From JABMMZ01 sp044357345 (GTDB lineage Bacteria; Bacteroidota; Bacteroidia; NS11-12g; UBA955), in contig JBIKPR010000004.1 in assembly GCA_044357345.1 (NCBI GenBank), positions 7,134 through 71,133 of the forward strand: 64,000 nucleotides of DNA, read 5' to 3'. The notes beneath the pieces are model-generated. The model worked only from the letters and a program-made list of their open reading frames with translations, was not told the origin of the DNA and searched no databases. Shown piece by piece: positions 18,287 through 26,659 of the stretch (positions are counted from its first letter, which is position 1; each line of letters starts with the position of its first letter). The position numbers and the translations under genes were made by a program.

Positions 18287-19480
18287 TTGAAAAAGCAGAT
18301 CTGCATATTGGGCGGTGGTGCAGCCGCTTTGGCTTTGGCATCATATATCGATGTAAGTAAATATGAAGTGCATATTTATGAAAAGAACAAAGCGCTTGCA
18401 AGAAAATTCTTAGTTGCTGGTGATGGCGGATTTAACCTTACCCATGGCAGCAGCATACAAGACATTATCAAACAATATGAGCCTCAAGGCTTTTTAGACG
18501 ATGCGTTGCATCAATTTAGCAACGATGATTTCAGGGCTTGGCTCAAGGAAACTGGAATTGAAACCTACGTTGGCAGCAGCGGACGGGTATTTCCAATTAA
18601 ATCAATTAAACCAATTGAAGTCCTACAGGCCATATTAAAAACACTTAAAAACAAAGGCATTGAAATACATTTAGGTATGCATTGGACTGGATGGAATAAA
18701 GACAATTTATTACAACTAAACGGTTCTGATAGTTTAAAATCGGATATTGTAGTGTTTTCACTTGGAGGTTCAAGTTGGAAAGTAACTGGTTCAGATGGCA
18801 CTTGGTTAGAGCATTTCAAATCAAAAAACATTCAAAACATTGACTTTAAAGCTTCAAACTGTGCATTTAAAATTGCTTGGCCAAGCGAATTCATTATGCA
18901 TCACGCAGGGAAAGCGCTTAAAAACATTACACTTCGATGCAGCAGCAAAACCTTCACCGGCGAATTAAGTATTACAACTTTTGGACTAGAGGGAAATGCC
19001 ATTTACCCACTCAGCTCAGAGATACAAACGGAATTGGCAACTAGTGGTGAAGCCACAATATTTATTGATTTTAAACCCATGTTTTCGGAAGAAGCCTTGT
19101 TAAGTAAACTTGAAAAATCAAAAGAAAAAAGCATCTCCAACAAATTAAAAACTGATTTAAACTTGAGCAATACAGCCATTCAAATGATAAAAAACCATTT
19201 GAGTAAAGAGGTGTATTCCGATTATGCTTCACTTTCAAAGACAATAAAACAATTGCCTTTTAAAATTCTAGCTGCAGCGCCAATTGATGAGGCCATTTCT
19301 ACGACAGGCGGCATTTCTTTGGATGCGGTAGATGAGAACTTCCAACTAAAACAAATGCCCAATCATTATTGCATAGGAGAAATGCTGGATTGGAATGCAC
19401 CCACTGGTGGCTATCTCTTACAAGGCTGTTTTAGCATGGGGGTAAAACTGGCTAGGCATCTAAATGCCCAAGAATCTTAA
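18287..19480 (+). CDS. FAD-dependent oxidoreductase, HI0933/TIGR03862-like flavoprotein
   Basis: The 397-aa protein begins with a dinucleotide-binding loop (ICILGGGAAALALASYI) and an acidic strand end (VHIYEKN). The motif AGDGGFNLTHG replaces the GNGRCNLTN of classic HI0933/YhiN proteins and resembles the TIGR03862 subgroup. GSSGRVFPIKSIKP, FSLGGSSWKVTGSDG and the C-terminal FAD-contact segment GEMLDWNAPTGGYLLQGCFSMG are also present. The reaction is unknown, since the family contains uncharacterised flavoproteins. Translation appears to start at TTG 18287. Its end overlaps the convergent Kir-like gene by 4 nt. Confidence 0.85.
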   Translation: MKKQICILGGGAAALALASYIDVSKYEVHIYEKNKALARKFLVAGDGGFNLTHGSSIQDIIKQYEPQGFLDDALHQFSNDDFRAWLKETGIETYVGSSGRVFPIKSIKPIEVLQAILKTLKNKGIEIHLGMHWTGWNKDNLLQLNGSDSLKSDIVVFSLGGSSWKVTGSDGTWLEHFKSKNIQNIDFKASNCAFKIAWPSEFIMHHAGKALKNITLRCSSKTFTGELSITTFGLEGNAIYPLSSEIQTELATSGEATIFIDFKPMFSEEALLSKLEKSKEKSISNKLKTDLNLSNTAIQMIKNHLSKEVYSDYASLSKTIKQLPFKILAAAPIDEAISTTGGISLDAVDENFQLKQMPNHYCIGEMLDWNAPTGGYLLQGCFSMGVKLARHLNAQES

Positions 19481-20412
19481 GTTAATACATCGTAAGCACC
19501 CAAACTAAGCACGTCCATTACTGTATTTCCATTTGAATCGGTGTAAAATGGGCGCTTAAATCTTGCATTGTTAACGATTTCAGAACCAACATAACTGCTG
19601 CGGCTGTGAACTGTTTGGCCAAAGGTGTCGTCGTAGGCCGAAATCAAAATGTAAATTTCGACGTCTTTATCGACATAATCTTCAGGTGTAAAATCATTCA
19701 AAACACTATTTTCTGTAATGTTGTGTACCAAAGTCCACGACAAAGCCAACATACTTATCTTGTCTATCTCTAAATCTAAGATCACAAAGCGTCTTGTATC
19801 GTTTCCGTTTTCATCATTTTCAACCCATGAAAAATTAACTTTGGCAGTCGCTTCAACTAAAGTGCCTTTTTTGTTGTTGCACAGCATAAACATCAAGGCC
19901 TTTCCATCCTTAAAAGGTGAAATTAATACGTTGGGCGAATATTTAACCCTGGCTTCTGGGCGGCTAAAACGACCGTACAAGGAGCCAGTAGCCAAAGCAA
20001 AGGTCATAAGACCTAAGAAGGCTTCATATCCCGCTAAAGTATTACAAAGCATACCTTTGGGATGCAGGCCTCCATACCCAACTGTGGTAAATGATTGTAA
20101 ACTAAAAAAGAAACATTGCCAATAGGCCATAACACCCTCGCCTTCTATGCCTACGATGTTTTCAGGACCAATGATATAGTACAAACTTGCAAACAAGAAA
20201 TTTGCACCAACATAAATTGCAAGGACGGTAAACCAATACGTACTCCATTTACAGGTTATCACCCACTGGTAGACGTGAAACTCTGTCCAAAAATTATTTT
20301 TGCGTTTAATGTTAAATGAGCCATCCGCATTGATGCTTCGGTTTCGATTTCGTTCAATGCGGTTGTCAAACCCTAAATCATTTTTTGCAAGGTGTCTTGA
20401 AGGGATGCTCAT
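19477..20412 (-). CDS. Inward-rectifier potassium channel (KirBac-like)
   Basis: The 311-aa protein has the KirBac architecture: an amphipathic N-terminus, an outer helix (about residues 58-80), a pore helix with the K+ selectivity filter TVGYGG (residues 110-115), an inner helix (AGYEAFLGLMTFALATGSLYGRFSRPEA), and a C-terminal immunoglobulin-like cytoplasmic domain of about 170 residues (KYSPNVLISPFKDGKALMFMLCNNK). The RFSRP segment after the inner helix is characteristic of Kir channels. It should conduct K+ across the inner membrane, and its gating ligand is unknown. It lies between a flavoprotein and a DUF2490 protein and has no potassium-uptake partner nearby. Confidence 0.93.
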   Translation of the reverse strand: MSIPSRHLAKNDLGFDNRIERNRNRSINADGSFNIKRKNNFWTEFHVYQWVITCKWSTYWFTVLAIYVGANFLFASLYYIIGPENIVGIEGEGVMAYWQCFFFSLQSFTTVGYGGLHPKGMLCNTLAGYEAFLGLMTFALATGSLYGRFSRPEARVKYSPNVLISPFKDGKALMFMLCNNKKGTLVEATAKVNFSWVENDENGNDTRRFVILDLEIDKISMLALSWTLVHNITENSVLNDFTPEDYVDKDVEIYILISAYDDTFGQTVHSRSSYVGSEIVNNARFKRPFYTDSNGNTVMDVLSLGAYDVLT

Positions 20413-20526
20413 AATGGTATGCTATTAAAACAATGAGAATAGGTGCAATTCTTTATATATGCGAATATAATTAATTTACATTTAAATTACCCAAATAAAG
20501 ACACAGATTGCGCTTCAATTTACAAC

Positions 20527-21207
20527 TTACAAAGTGATACTTGTAATCAACTGAAAAAAATGTTTTCCAGTTTCATCAAAATTACGGGTATCATATTGTC
20601 TAAGGTAACCAACAGACAATTGAAGATTCTCGTTGGGTTTTAACTGCATGCCAAACGACAGTCTATTTTTTTCAAATATAGACTGACTTGACAAGGTATA
20701 AGCTGAAATGCTATTAAAAAATTCATTAGCCAATGTTAATTTAATTTTACCATCTTTCAGAATTGGATAGGCCAATCCAAGTCGATAACGAATTCTAAAT
20801 TTAAATGCCGAAGGGAATTTGCGTATTTCAAATCGATACCTATTTTCAATTTCCAGTTTTTTTACGCGTTGACTCAAAAACACTTGGGCTGTAACTCGGA
20901 TTTCATTCGCCACTTGTGGAGCGTTAAAATTTCCACCTGGGCTATATGTATTGTATTTACCGGCACCTAAAGAAACCCCGCAGTCCTTAGCGATTTGTTT
21001 TTGCAAGGATGCTTTGTACTCGTAATAATGGAACTGCTTATAAAAGCTTAAAGAACGCAATTGGGTTTCCCCATTTATTGTCCAATCTTTTTTAAACTTA
21101 TGTCTTAATTGCAACACATTCCATGTTCCCAAGTTTTGAGAATACAACCTGAAATTACCTTGTAAAAAAAGAATGATAAGAATGAATATAATCCTCAAAG
21201 ATTTCAT
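20527..21207 (-). CDS. DUF2490-like outer-membrane beta-barrel protein
   Basis: The 226-aa protein (from ATG 21207-21205, MKSLRIIF) has a signal peptide. GTWNVLQLRHKFKKDWTING and RSLSFYKQFHYYEYKASL follow, which match the DUF2490 pattern. The rest is a run of alternating amphipathic strands ending ...FFQLITSITL, with a terminal aromatic-hydrophobic strand expected of an outer-membrane barrel. The function of the family is unknown. An upstream in-frame start at 21237 would add ten residues before the signal peptide and is less likely. The gene diverges from the ligand-gated channel gene. Confidence 0.8.
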   Translation of the reverse strand: MKSLRIIFILIILFLQGNFRLYSQNLGTWNVLQLRHKFKKDWTINGETQLRSLSFYKQFHYYEYKASLQKQIAKDCGVSLGAGKYNTYSPGGNFNAPQVANEIRVTAQVFLSQRVKKLEIENRYRFEIRKFPSAFKFRIRYRLGLAYPILKDGKIKLTLANEFFNSISAYTLSSQSIFEKNRLSFGMQLKPNENLQLSVGYLRQYDTRNFDETGKHFFQLITSITL

Positions 21208-21280
21208 GGAGCAAATAAACAAAAAATAAAAAGCCAATTCATAAGTGCATTATAAACTTAACCAAAAATTAATAATAGCG

Positions 21281-21288
21281 TAAATTTG
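21281..21288 (+). promoter_or_regulatory. -7 promoter element (TAAATTTG) of the ligand-gated channel gene
   Basis: TAAATTTG fits TAnnTTTG and lies 28 nt before the TTG start at 21317, in the divergent spacer from the DUF2490 gene. Confidence 0.5.
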
Positions 21289-21316
21289 TTAAAATAATTT
21301 CGCTGCAAAAAAAATT

Positions 21317-22474
21317 TTGAAATTGATATTATTAAATAGGCTTCATTTTAAAAATAAGGAAAAATCACACCTCATCCTTAATGTCATCTTTACAAGCCTA
21401 CTGATAGCCTGCTGCATCTCTGTTATATGGCTCTCAAACCATGTTTTTAAAATTTCAAGTAAAGTTAAGCAAGACATGTTTCAAACCATGGATGCCAAAT
21501 CGCCTGATCCTGGCAAAACGTCTGCAGAACATACTGAAATCGATTCAAGTATTGAAAAAGTTAAGTTGGGAATTTATCTTGAAAGAATTGAAGAAATAGA
21601 CATTAAACAATCTCGTTGGAATTATGAGTTCTACGTTTGGTTCAATTGGAACCCTAAAAAAATTGATTTTTTGGGCAAAAAAGACACTGAGCATGCAAAC
21701 GAGTTACCTTTCTCCATAATAAATGGTGATATCATATCTTCTGAAATTGTGCAGACTGCCTATGACACTGCCAGCAATTCTCAATATATTCAATACTTGG
21801 TAAAGGCAAGGAATACACAGTTTTTTGATGTTTCGCTTTATCCAGTTGATCAACACGATTTAATTATACCTATTGAACACAAATGGCTTGACCGAAAAAG
21901 ACTAGTTTTTGTTCCAGATACCGTTGATTCAAAAATAAGTTCAAGGGTTAGCATAAATGGATACGAGCGAAATACCAACTGTAAATTGATTGAAAAACCC
22001 CACGCTTATAAATCGGCCAGGGGTAACCCATCACTTAAATCTGGTTACAAAGTTAATTTTTCTCAACTCAGAATGGCTATGAGAATTTCCCGTGGTGGAT
22101 TGTCAAGTATTTTAAAGTTATTTATTGTATTATACATTGCTGTTCTTGTTACTTTTATTGCGCCTTTTGCCTCGGATCCAAGTAGGTACACCGTTGGTGC
22201 GCTTTTCACAACAGCAGGTGCGAATTACATTCTAGCTCAAAAACTTCCCGCAGTAGAAATATTTACATTTGCAGAAATAATCAACACAGTTTGTTTGGTG
22301 ATTATTGTCCTTATGATGGCCCTGCTTGCTATTTTGCCAGCAGTGATTTTTGCAGATGGAAATGCAGACCCTTATGAGAAGAAAATGAACAGAAGAATCA
22401 ACATGACTTGTTTCATCTTCTTCATTGTAATTAATATCTTATTAGCTGCAATTGCCCTGCAATCAAACGGCTAA
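21317..22474 (+). CDS. Pentameric ligand-gated ion channel (Cys-loop/GLIC-like) homologue
   Basis: The 385-aa protein has one N-terminal hydrophobic segment (about residues 19-41; signal peptide or anchor). A beta-rich extracellular domain follows (about 80-255), and four C-terminal transmembrane helices end the protein (about 263-283, 290-308, 315-345, 361-381). FFDVSLYPVDQHDL (residues 169-182) corresponds to the conserved loop before the agonist-coupling region of pentameric channels, where the family has YPFDxQ. The pore helix region SRYTVGALFTTAGANYILAQKLP matches the T-x-L...A-x-NY...LP pattern of bacterial members such as GLIC. Cys-loop cysteines are absent, as is usual in bacteria. 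The ligand and ion selectivity are unknown. It appears to start at TTG 21317. Confidence 0.8.
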   Translation: MKLILLNRLHFKNKEKSHLILNVIFTSLLIACCISVIWLSNHVFKISSKVKQDMFQTMDAKSPDPGKTSAEHTEIDSSIEKVKLGIYLERIEEIDIKQSRWNYEFYVWFNWNPKKIDFLGKKDTEHANELPFSIINGDIISSEIVQTAYDTASNSQYIQYLVKARNTQFFDVSLYPVDQHDLIIPIEHKWLDRKRLVFVPDTVDSKISSRVSINGYERNTNCKLIEKPHAYKSARGNPSLKSGYKVNFSQLRMAMRISRGGLSSILKLFIVLYIAVLVTFIAPFASDPSRYTVGALFTTAGANYILAQKLPAVEIFTFAEIINTVCLVIIVLMMALLAILPAVIFADGNADPYEKKMNRRINMTCFIFFIVINILLAAIALQSNG

Positions 22475-22568
22475 AAAGGTATAACAAAAAGTTTCTACTC
22501 AAATCCAGAATCTTAATCCTTTCATAATGGAATAGGTTAAGTTTAAGCAAGAAACTTAATTAATCTTA

Positions 22569-22958
22569 GTGGTCTTAAAATCAAAGAAATTAAGAATTTT
22601 TCACTCCACCGTAGTAAACTATTCTAGTTCGGACGGCATACTTGATGGGCAAACATACAAAAACAAACGTTTTTACATCACCCTCAACGTGGTGTACTAT
22701 TCCGCCACCCTGTGGCATCCACCTTATAGTATCTACCAACAGTTCCTGTTCGACACCATTGATTCAATGCATAAGGAAGGCAACTCCTATATCAAAATAG
22801 CCCAGTGGATGAATGAGCAAGGACACCTGACCCCTAGAGGTTCGGTCTTCAAGCCCAACCATGCATGGTCTATTCATATGAAGAAGAGGAAGAGCAATGA
22901 AAGGTTCTCCCGAACCTATGATTCAGAGATCACCGATATCGGGATCGACATTATATAG
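22569..22958 (+). CDS. Small recombinase-associated helix-turn-helix protein
   Basis: The ORF has 129 aa with a possible GTG start at 22569. Its second half (IDSMHKEGNSYIKIAQWMNEQGHLTPRG, then VFKPNHAWSIHMKKRK) has the typical form of the recombinase-type DNA-binding segment that follows serine-recombinase catalytic domains. The first half (VVNYSSSDGILDG...) shows nothing I can assign. From general knowledge, similar small ORFs accompany serine recombinases in Flavobacteria-type genomes, but I could not search for them. It converges with the decayed recombinase and overlaps its last codons. It may be a live part of an otherwise dead element, or itself a remnant. Confidence 0.5.
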   Translation: MVLKSKKLRIFHSTVVNYSSSDGILDGQTYKNKRFYITLNVVYYSATLWHPPYSIYQQFLFDTIDSMHKEGNSYIKIAQWMNEQGHLTPRGSVFKPNHAWSIHMKKRKSNERFSRTYDSEITDIGIDII

Positions 22959-23523
22959 TACTAGCCTTCTCCTTCAACATAACGTCCACCTTCTTAACCT
23001 TTTGTATGGTTGAGGGGCTGCACTTCATGATGCTAACGATCTCACTATGGGTGTAACCGCTGTTGAGGTATTCTAATATGGTCTGCGTTCGCTTCTTCTG
23101 GATGAACTTCTATGGTGTGTCATTGGTGCCGATAACACGCCCCCTGTAAAGCTTCTTAGCCTTGCGGATCTCTATGCCTTCCTTTTGGCGTTCCGCAATG
23201 AGGGTCTTTTCATAGCTCGATAGGGATGCAAGCAAGTTCAACAACAACTCACTGAATGGGTCAGGCTTGCCGTTCTCATCCATGTTCCTCAACGCTGGGT
23301 TCCTGCTCACCACGGTGATTCCCTTTTCGGTAAGTTCCTTCCAAACCGACAATACATTTAAGGTTGATCTCCCAAGACGTGTAATATCGTGCACTTCAAG
23401 GTGGGTTAACTTATTATCATCAATCAACCTCTTCAATTGGGAACCATATGGTCGTTCATACAATGGGATCAACCCGCTGCATTTATCTTCCATCACCGTA
23501 AATTCTTCGGCATTATCCAAAAT
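22950..23523 (-). pseudogene. Serine recombinase/resolvase, truncated and interrupted
   Basis: Reading the minus strand from 23523 gives a resolvase lacking its first 25 or so residues, including the catalytic serine region. What remains includes ITRLGRSTLNVLSVWKEL (the conserved RLGRS block), LLLNLLASLSSYEKTLIAERQKEGIEIRK (the long helix E) and RGRVIGT. A TAG stop at 23110-23112 interrupts the frame. The same frame then continues with a helix-turn-helix tail (ILEYLNSGYTHSEIVSIMKCSPSTIQKV) to about 22950. The loss of the N-terminus and the internal stop make it non-functional. The remnant begins 3 nt after the stop of the upstream lipoprotein gene and is in the same frame. Confidence 0.8.
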
Positions 23524-24009
23524 TTATTGGTTACTGTATGTATATGTTATAGTATAATCAAGACCAGGAATTCCCCCAATATCTAAAAATGCTATGCCAT
23601 CTACAACAGTGCTAACCTTTAAAGTTGTCTCATCTAATTGAATAATATTCTGAGATTCTCCACCCCTTGTAAGTATTGTTTCAGAGGGATGAAAAACCCA
23701 TGTAAATGGAGTGCTTTGAGGGTTTGAAGTGTAACATTTTGTTGCACCCTCATCATTAACACCTGTTCCACCTACATTATATTTATCTGTATCATCTTTT
23801 GAACAAGAAGGCATTTGAGCAAAAAAATCAGTAATTTTTGGTCCATCAATACTTAGTCCAGGATTGATTGTTAATGCTGTCGATTTCCAAGGTTTTGATG
23901 TAAGAAGCTCTGTTTTGGTTTTGGCAGGTGTTGTTTTTTCATCTTCTTTTTTACAAGACGATATGGTCAAGAATGCCAATGCGGCAATAATTAAGGTGAT
24001 TTTTCTCAT
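23524..24009 (-). CDS. Lipoprotein, lipocalin-like
   Basis: The 161-aa protein has a lipoprotein signal with lipobox TISSC (Cys19), followed by KKEDEK. The mature part contains KTELLTSKPWKSTALTINPG and FHPSETILTRGGESQNIIQLDETTLKVST. These resemble small Bacteroidota lipocalin-like lipoproteins, whose segment LLTGKPWKL recurs before a beta-barrel. No ligand is known. The C-terminus (YTITYTYSNQ) directly abuts the decayed recombinase. The stop codon is intact, so the lipoprotein is probably complete. Confidence 0.72.
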   Translation of the reverse strand: MRKITLIIAALAFLTISSCKKEDEKTTPAKTKTELLTSKPWKSTALTINPGLSIDGPKITDFFAQMPSCSKDDTDKYNVGGTGVNDEGATKCYTSNPQSTPFTWVFHPSETILTRGGESQNIIQLDETTLKVSTVVDGIAFLDIGGIPGLDYTITYTYSNQ

Positions 24010-24261
24010 TTGTTAATCAGCGAAATTAAAGATTAAATTTGAATTTATACCTATTGCACCTTTCAGATTGATTTTAGTGTTTTAATATCAATCATTAAAA
24101 ATATTCATATTAAAAATTGATTTAAATTGACATTGTTTATTTTATTTATTTGTTTCTGTGTATCAATCCCATTCCTGCAACAATTTTATTGGTAAGGTTA
24201 AATATTTTAGATCGCTTGGAACACCTGTAAACACAGGGGGACCAGATTTTATCCGAACGAT
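24010..24261. other. Intergenic spacer between glmS 3' end and the lipoprotein gene
   Basis: This 252-bp AT-rich spacer must hold the promoter of the minus-strand lipoprotein gene and the end of neither transcript is obvious. The only structure seen is a short hairpin (CCTGT / ACAGG with loop AAAC, 24224-24237) just beyond the glmS stop. It has no T run on either strand, so it is not a classic terminator. Confidence 0.4.
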
Positions 24262-26106
24262 TTATTCAACAGTTACTGACTTCGCCAAGTTTCTAGGCTG
24301 GTCTACATTACAGCCTCTCAATACAGCTATATGGTAACTTAACAATTGCAATGGAATGGTAGACAACAATGGTGTAAGTGCTTCTTCCGTATCAGGTATT
24401 TCAATAACATGGTCTGCCATTGCGCGTACTTGGGTATCGCCTTCAGTAACGATGGCTATAATTTTACCTTTACGGGCTTTTACTTCTTGAATATTGCTCA
24501 TCACCTTTTCGTACATGCCACGTTTTGGTGCAATGACCACCACGGGCATTTCTTCGTCAATCAAAGCAATAGGTCCGTGCTTCATTTCTGCAGCAGGGTA
24601 GCCTTCCGCGTGTATATAAGAGATTTCTTTTAATTTAAGTGCTCCTTCTAAAGCTACAGGGAAATTAACGCCTCTGCCTAGGTATAAGAAATTTCTAGCA
24701 TCTTTGTAAATGGCTGCGATTTTCATTACCTCGTCATTGGTCTTCAAGCATCTCTCTACCAATTGTGGAATTGCTTCTAATTCACTTAAAGTAGTTCTTA
24801 AACGGTCTTGAGAAATTGCACCTCTAATTTGGGCAACTGACAATGCCATTAAGGTTAAAACAGAAACTTGAGCCGTAAAAGCCTTGGTCGATGCAACACC
24901 AATTTCAGGACCTGCGTGCGTGTAGGCTCCTGCGTGACTCATGCGTGGGATTGAAGATCCAACCACATTGCAAACCCCAAATACTGTTGCCCCTTTTTCT
25001 TTAGCCAATTCCATTGCTGCCAAAGTATCTGCGGTTTCTCCACTTTGAGAAATGGCAATTACTAAATCATCCGGATAAATAATCGGATTGCGGTATCGAA
25101 ACTCAGATGCGTACTCAACTTCAACAGGAATTCTGGCGAACTCTTCAAATAAATATTCCCCCACCAAAGCAGCATGCCAACTGGTTCCACAACCTATTAA
25201 TATCAGACGTTTAACATTGCGCAATTTGTCTTCATATTCATGGATACTGCGCATGGCAAACTTTCCTTGAATTGAATCAATACGGCCGCGAATACTATCG
25301 TGAATTGACTTTGGTTGCTCATATATCTCCTTCAACATAAAGTGGGGATATCCACCTTTCTCAATTTGTTCTAAATTGATTTCAAGTTTTTGAATAAAAG
25401 GAGTCTTGGTAACATTGTCGATGGTCTTAACACTTAATTGACCATCTTTTATAATCGCAATTTCACCATCATTTAAATAGAACACATCACGCGTGTATTC
25501 AACGATTGGTGTTGCATCACTGGCCATAAAATACTCTCCTGGTTGATCGCCAATACCAACCACCAAAGGACTTCCTTTACGGGCTGCTATCAGTTTTGCA
25601 GGTTCATTCTTAACCAAAATAACAATAGCGTATGCGCCAATAACTTGATTGAGCGCCAAACGAACCGATTCATCAATTGAAATATTTTCATTGATTTGTA
25701 TGTCTTCAATCAAATGAATTAAGACTTCGGTATCGGTATCACTTTCAAAAATATGACCGCGGTGCTGCAATTCTTCTTTAATGGTCGCATAATTCTCAAT
25801 AATACCATTGTGGATAACGGCTAAATTTTTGGACTGGGATAAATGCGGATGCGCATTAGCATTATTTGGCTCTCCGTGGGTTGCCCAGCGTGTATGACCC
25901 ATACCAATATGACCCAACACATCTTTACCTTCCACTGAGGCCTCTAAATCAGCAACCTTGCCCTTTGTTTTATATATATTTAATTCATCGTTGTGAATTA
26001 ATGCGACACCAGCACTATCATACCCTCTGTATTCAAGTCTCTTTAGACCTTTAACAATAATTGGGTAAGCTTCTTTGGGTCCAATGTAAGATACGATTCC
26101 ACACAT
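24262..26106 (-). CDS. glmS: Glutamine--fructose-6-phosphate aminotransferase (isomerising)
   Basis: The 614-aa enzyme makes glucosamine-6-phosphate from fructose-6-phosphate and glutamine, the entry to UDP-GlcNAc for peptidoglycan and lipid A. The N-terminal nucleophile Cys2 lies in MCGIVSYIGP. GYDSAGVAL and GHTRWATHGEP follow in the glutaminase domain (about residues 1-240). Two SIS sugar-isomerase domains come next (CGTSWHAALVGE, AISQSGETADTLAA, LGRGVNFPVALEGALKLKE). The C-terminus NLAKSVTVE is the conserved GlmS ending. No riboswitch-ribozyme of the Gram-positive type is visible upstream. The gene is monocistronic, between the acc operon terminator and the lipoprotein. Confidence 0.97.
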   Translation of the reverse strand: MCGIVSYIGPKEAYPIIVKGLKRLEYRGYDSAGVALIHNDELNIYKTKGKVADLEASVEGKDVLGHIGMGHTRWATHGEPNNANAHPHLSQSKNLAVIHNGIIENYATIKEELQHRGHIFESDTDTEVLIHLIEDIQINENISIDESVRLALNQVIGAYAIVILVKNEPAKLIAARKGSPLVVGIGDQPGEYFMASDATPIVEYTRDVFYLNDGEIAIIKDGQLSVKTIDNVTKTPFIQKLEINLEQIEKGGYPHFMLKEIYEQPKSIHDSIRGRIDSIQGKFAMRSIHEYEDKLRNVKRLILIGCGTSWHAALVGEYLFEEFARIPVEVEYASEFRYRNPIIYPDDLVIAISQSGETADTLAAMELAKEKGATVFGVCNVVGSSIPRMSHAGAYTHAGPEIGVASTKAFTAQVSVLTLMALSVAQIRGAISQDRLRTTLSELEAIPQLVERCLKTNDEVMKIAAIYKDARNFLYLGRGVNFPVALEGALKLKEISYIHAEGYPAAEMKHGPIALIDEEMPVVVIAPKRGMYEKVMSNIQEVKARKGKIIAIVTEGDTQVRAMADHVIEIPDTEEALTPLLSTIPLQLLSYHIAVLRGCNVDQPRNLAKSVTVE

Positions 26107-26220
26107 GTTTTTTAAAGTTATTAATTATGCAATAATAATTAAAAGTCTTTTTTAATTGAACTCCATTTATAAACAATCTCTGTCGAATGATGCTGTGGAT
26201 TGATTAAAAAATAGAGCACA

Positions 26221-26247
26221 AAAAAAGGGATACATTACATCCCTTTT
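26221..26247 (-). terminator. Rho-independent terminator of the yceD-accC operon
   Basis: On the minus strand a 9-bp stem AAAAGGGAT / ATCCCTTTT with a 7-nt loop runs into further T residues, shortly after the stop of the small exported protein at 26266. Confidence 0.82.
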
Positions 26248-26265
26248 AAATATTTTTATTGTTGG

Positions 26266-26655
26266 CTATTGTTTTACCATTACAAAGGTTTCAAGATTGC
26301 CCTTTGGCATAAAGCTTTGAGGTCTATCCTTATCGTCTTCACCAAAGCGAATTCTTACTTTTGTAGGTCCCATAAATTCAAACAAGCCTTTGTTGGTAAA
26401 CAAACTTTCACCAGTTATTCGGTCAATTTGAGCAATGTCAATTTTCTTAGGCCAGGCAACAGCCGTATCTATTTTGTATTTATAGGAAATTGTATCTGCT
26501 TGGTGTGCTACTTTTAACACACTGTCATTCACAAAATGATAGCTGTACATATCGCCTTTTTTGGATACTTTCCATACACCTCTAAGTGTATCAGATTCAG
26601 CAGCCTTAACATAAAAAGCAAAACTCAAGAAACTAAAAAGAAATAGATATTTCAT
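26266..26655 (-). CDS. Small exported protein, unknown function
   Basis: The 129-aa protein (from ATG 26655-26653, MKYLFLFSF) has a signal peptide ending YVKAAES. The mature part contains TLRGVWKVSKKGDMYSYHFVNDSVL and FEFMGPTKVRIRFGEDD. This is the sequence style of short beta-barrel lipocalin-like proteins that begin with a GxW segment. I do not recognise a named family. The start at 26655 lies 4 nt after the accC stop; a longer frame to 26676 would overlap accC and lacks a proper signal sequence. It is the last gene before the operon terminator. Confidence 0.68.
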   Translation of the reverse strand: MKYLFLFSFLSFAFYVKAAESDTLRGVWKVSKKGDMYSYHFVNDSVLKVAHQADTISYKYKIDTAVAWPKKIDIAQIDRITGESLFTNKGLFEFMGPTKVRIRFGEDDKDRPQSFMPKGNLETFVMVKQ

Positions 26656-26659
26656 GCTA

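Larger units (their letters stand above)
22475..23523. mobile_element. Decayed serine-recombinase element
   Basis: This stretch holds a plus-strand recombinase-like ORF (22569-22958) and a minus-strand serine recombinase that is N-terminally truncated and interrupted by a stop. The two overlap tail to tail. No other gene type is present, and the flanking genes (ligand-gated channel and lipoprotein) are intact. No clear terminal repeats were found, so the limits are the neighbouring gene ends rather than measured boundaries. Confidence 0.55.

Noticed and set aside
24224..24237. Hairpin after glmS as a terminator or riboswitch part
   Set aside because: The stem is only 5 bp and lacks a T run on either strand, so it was noted only as part of the spacer.
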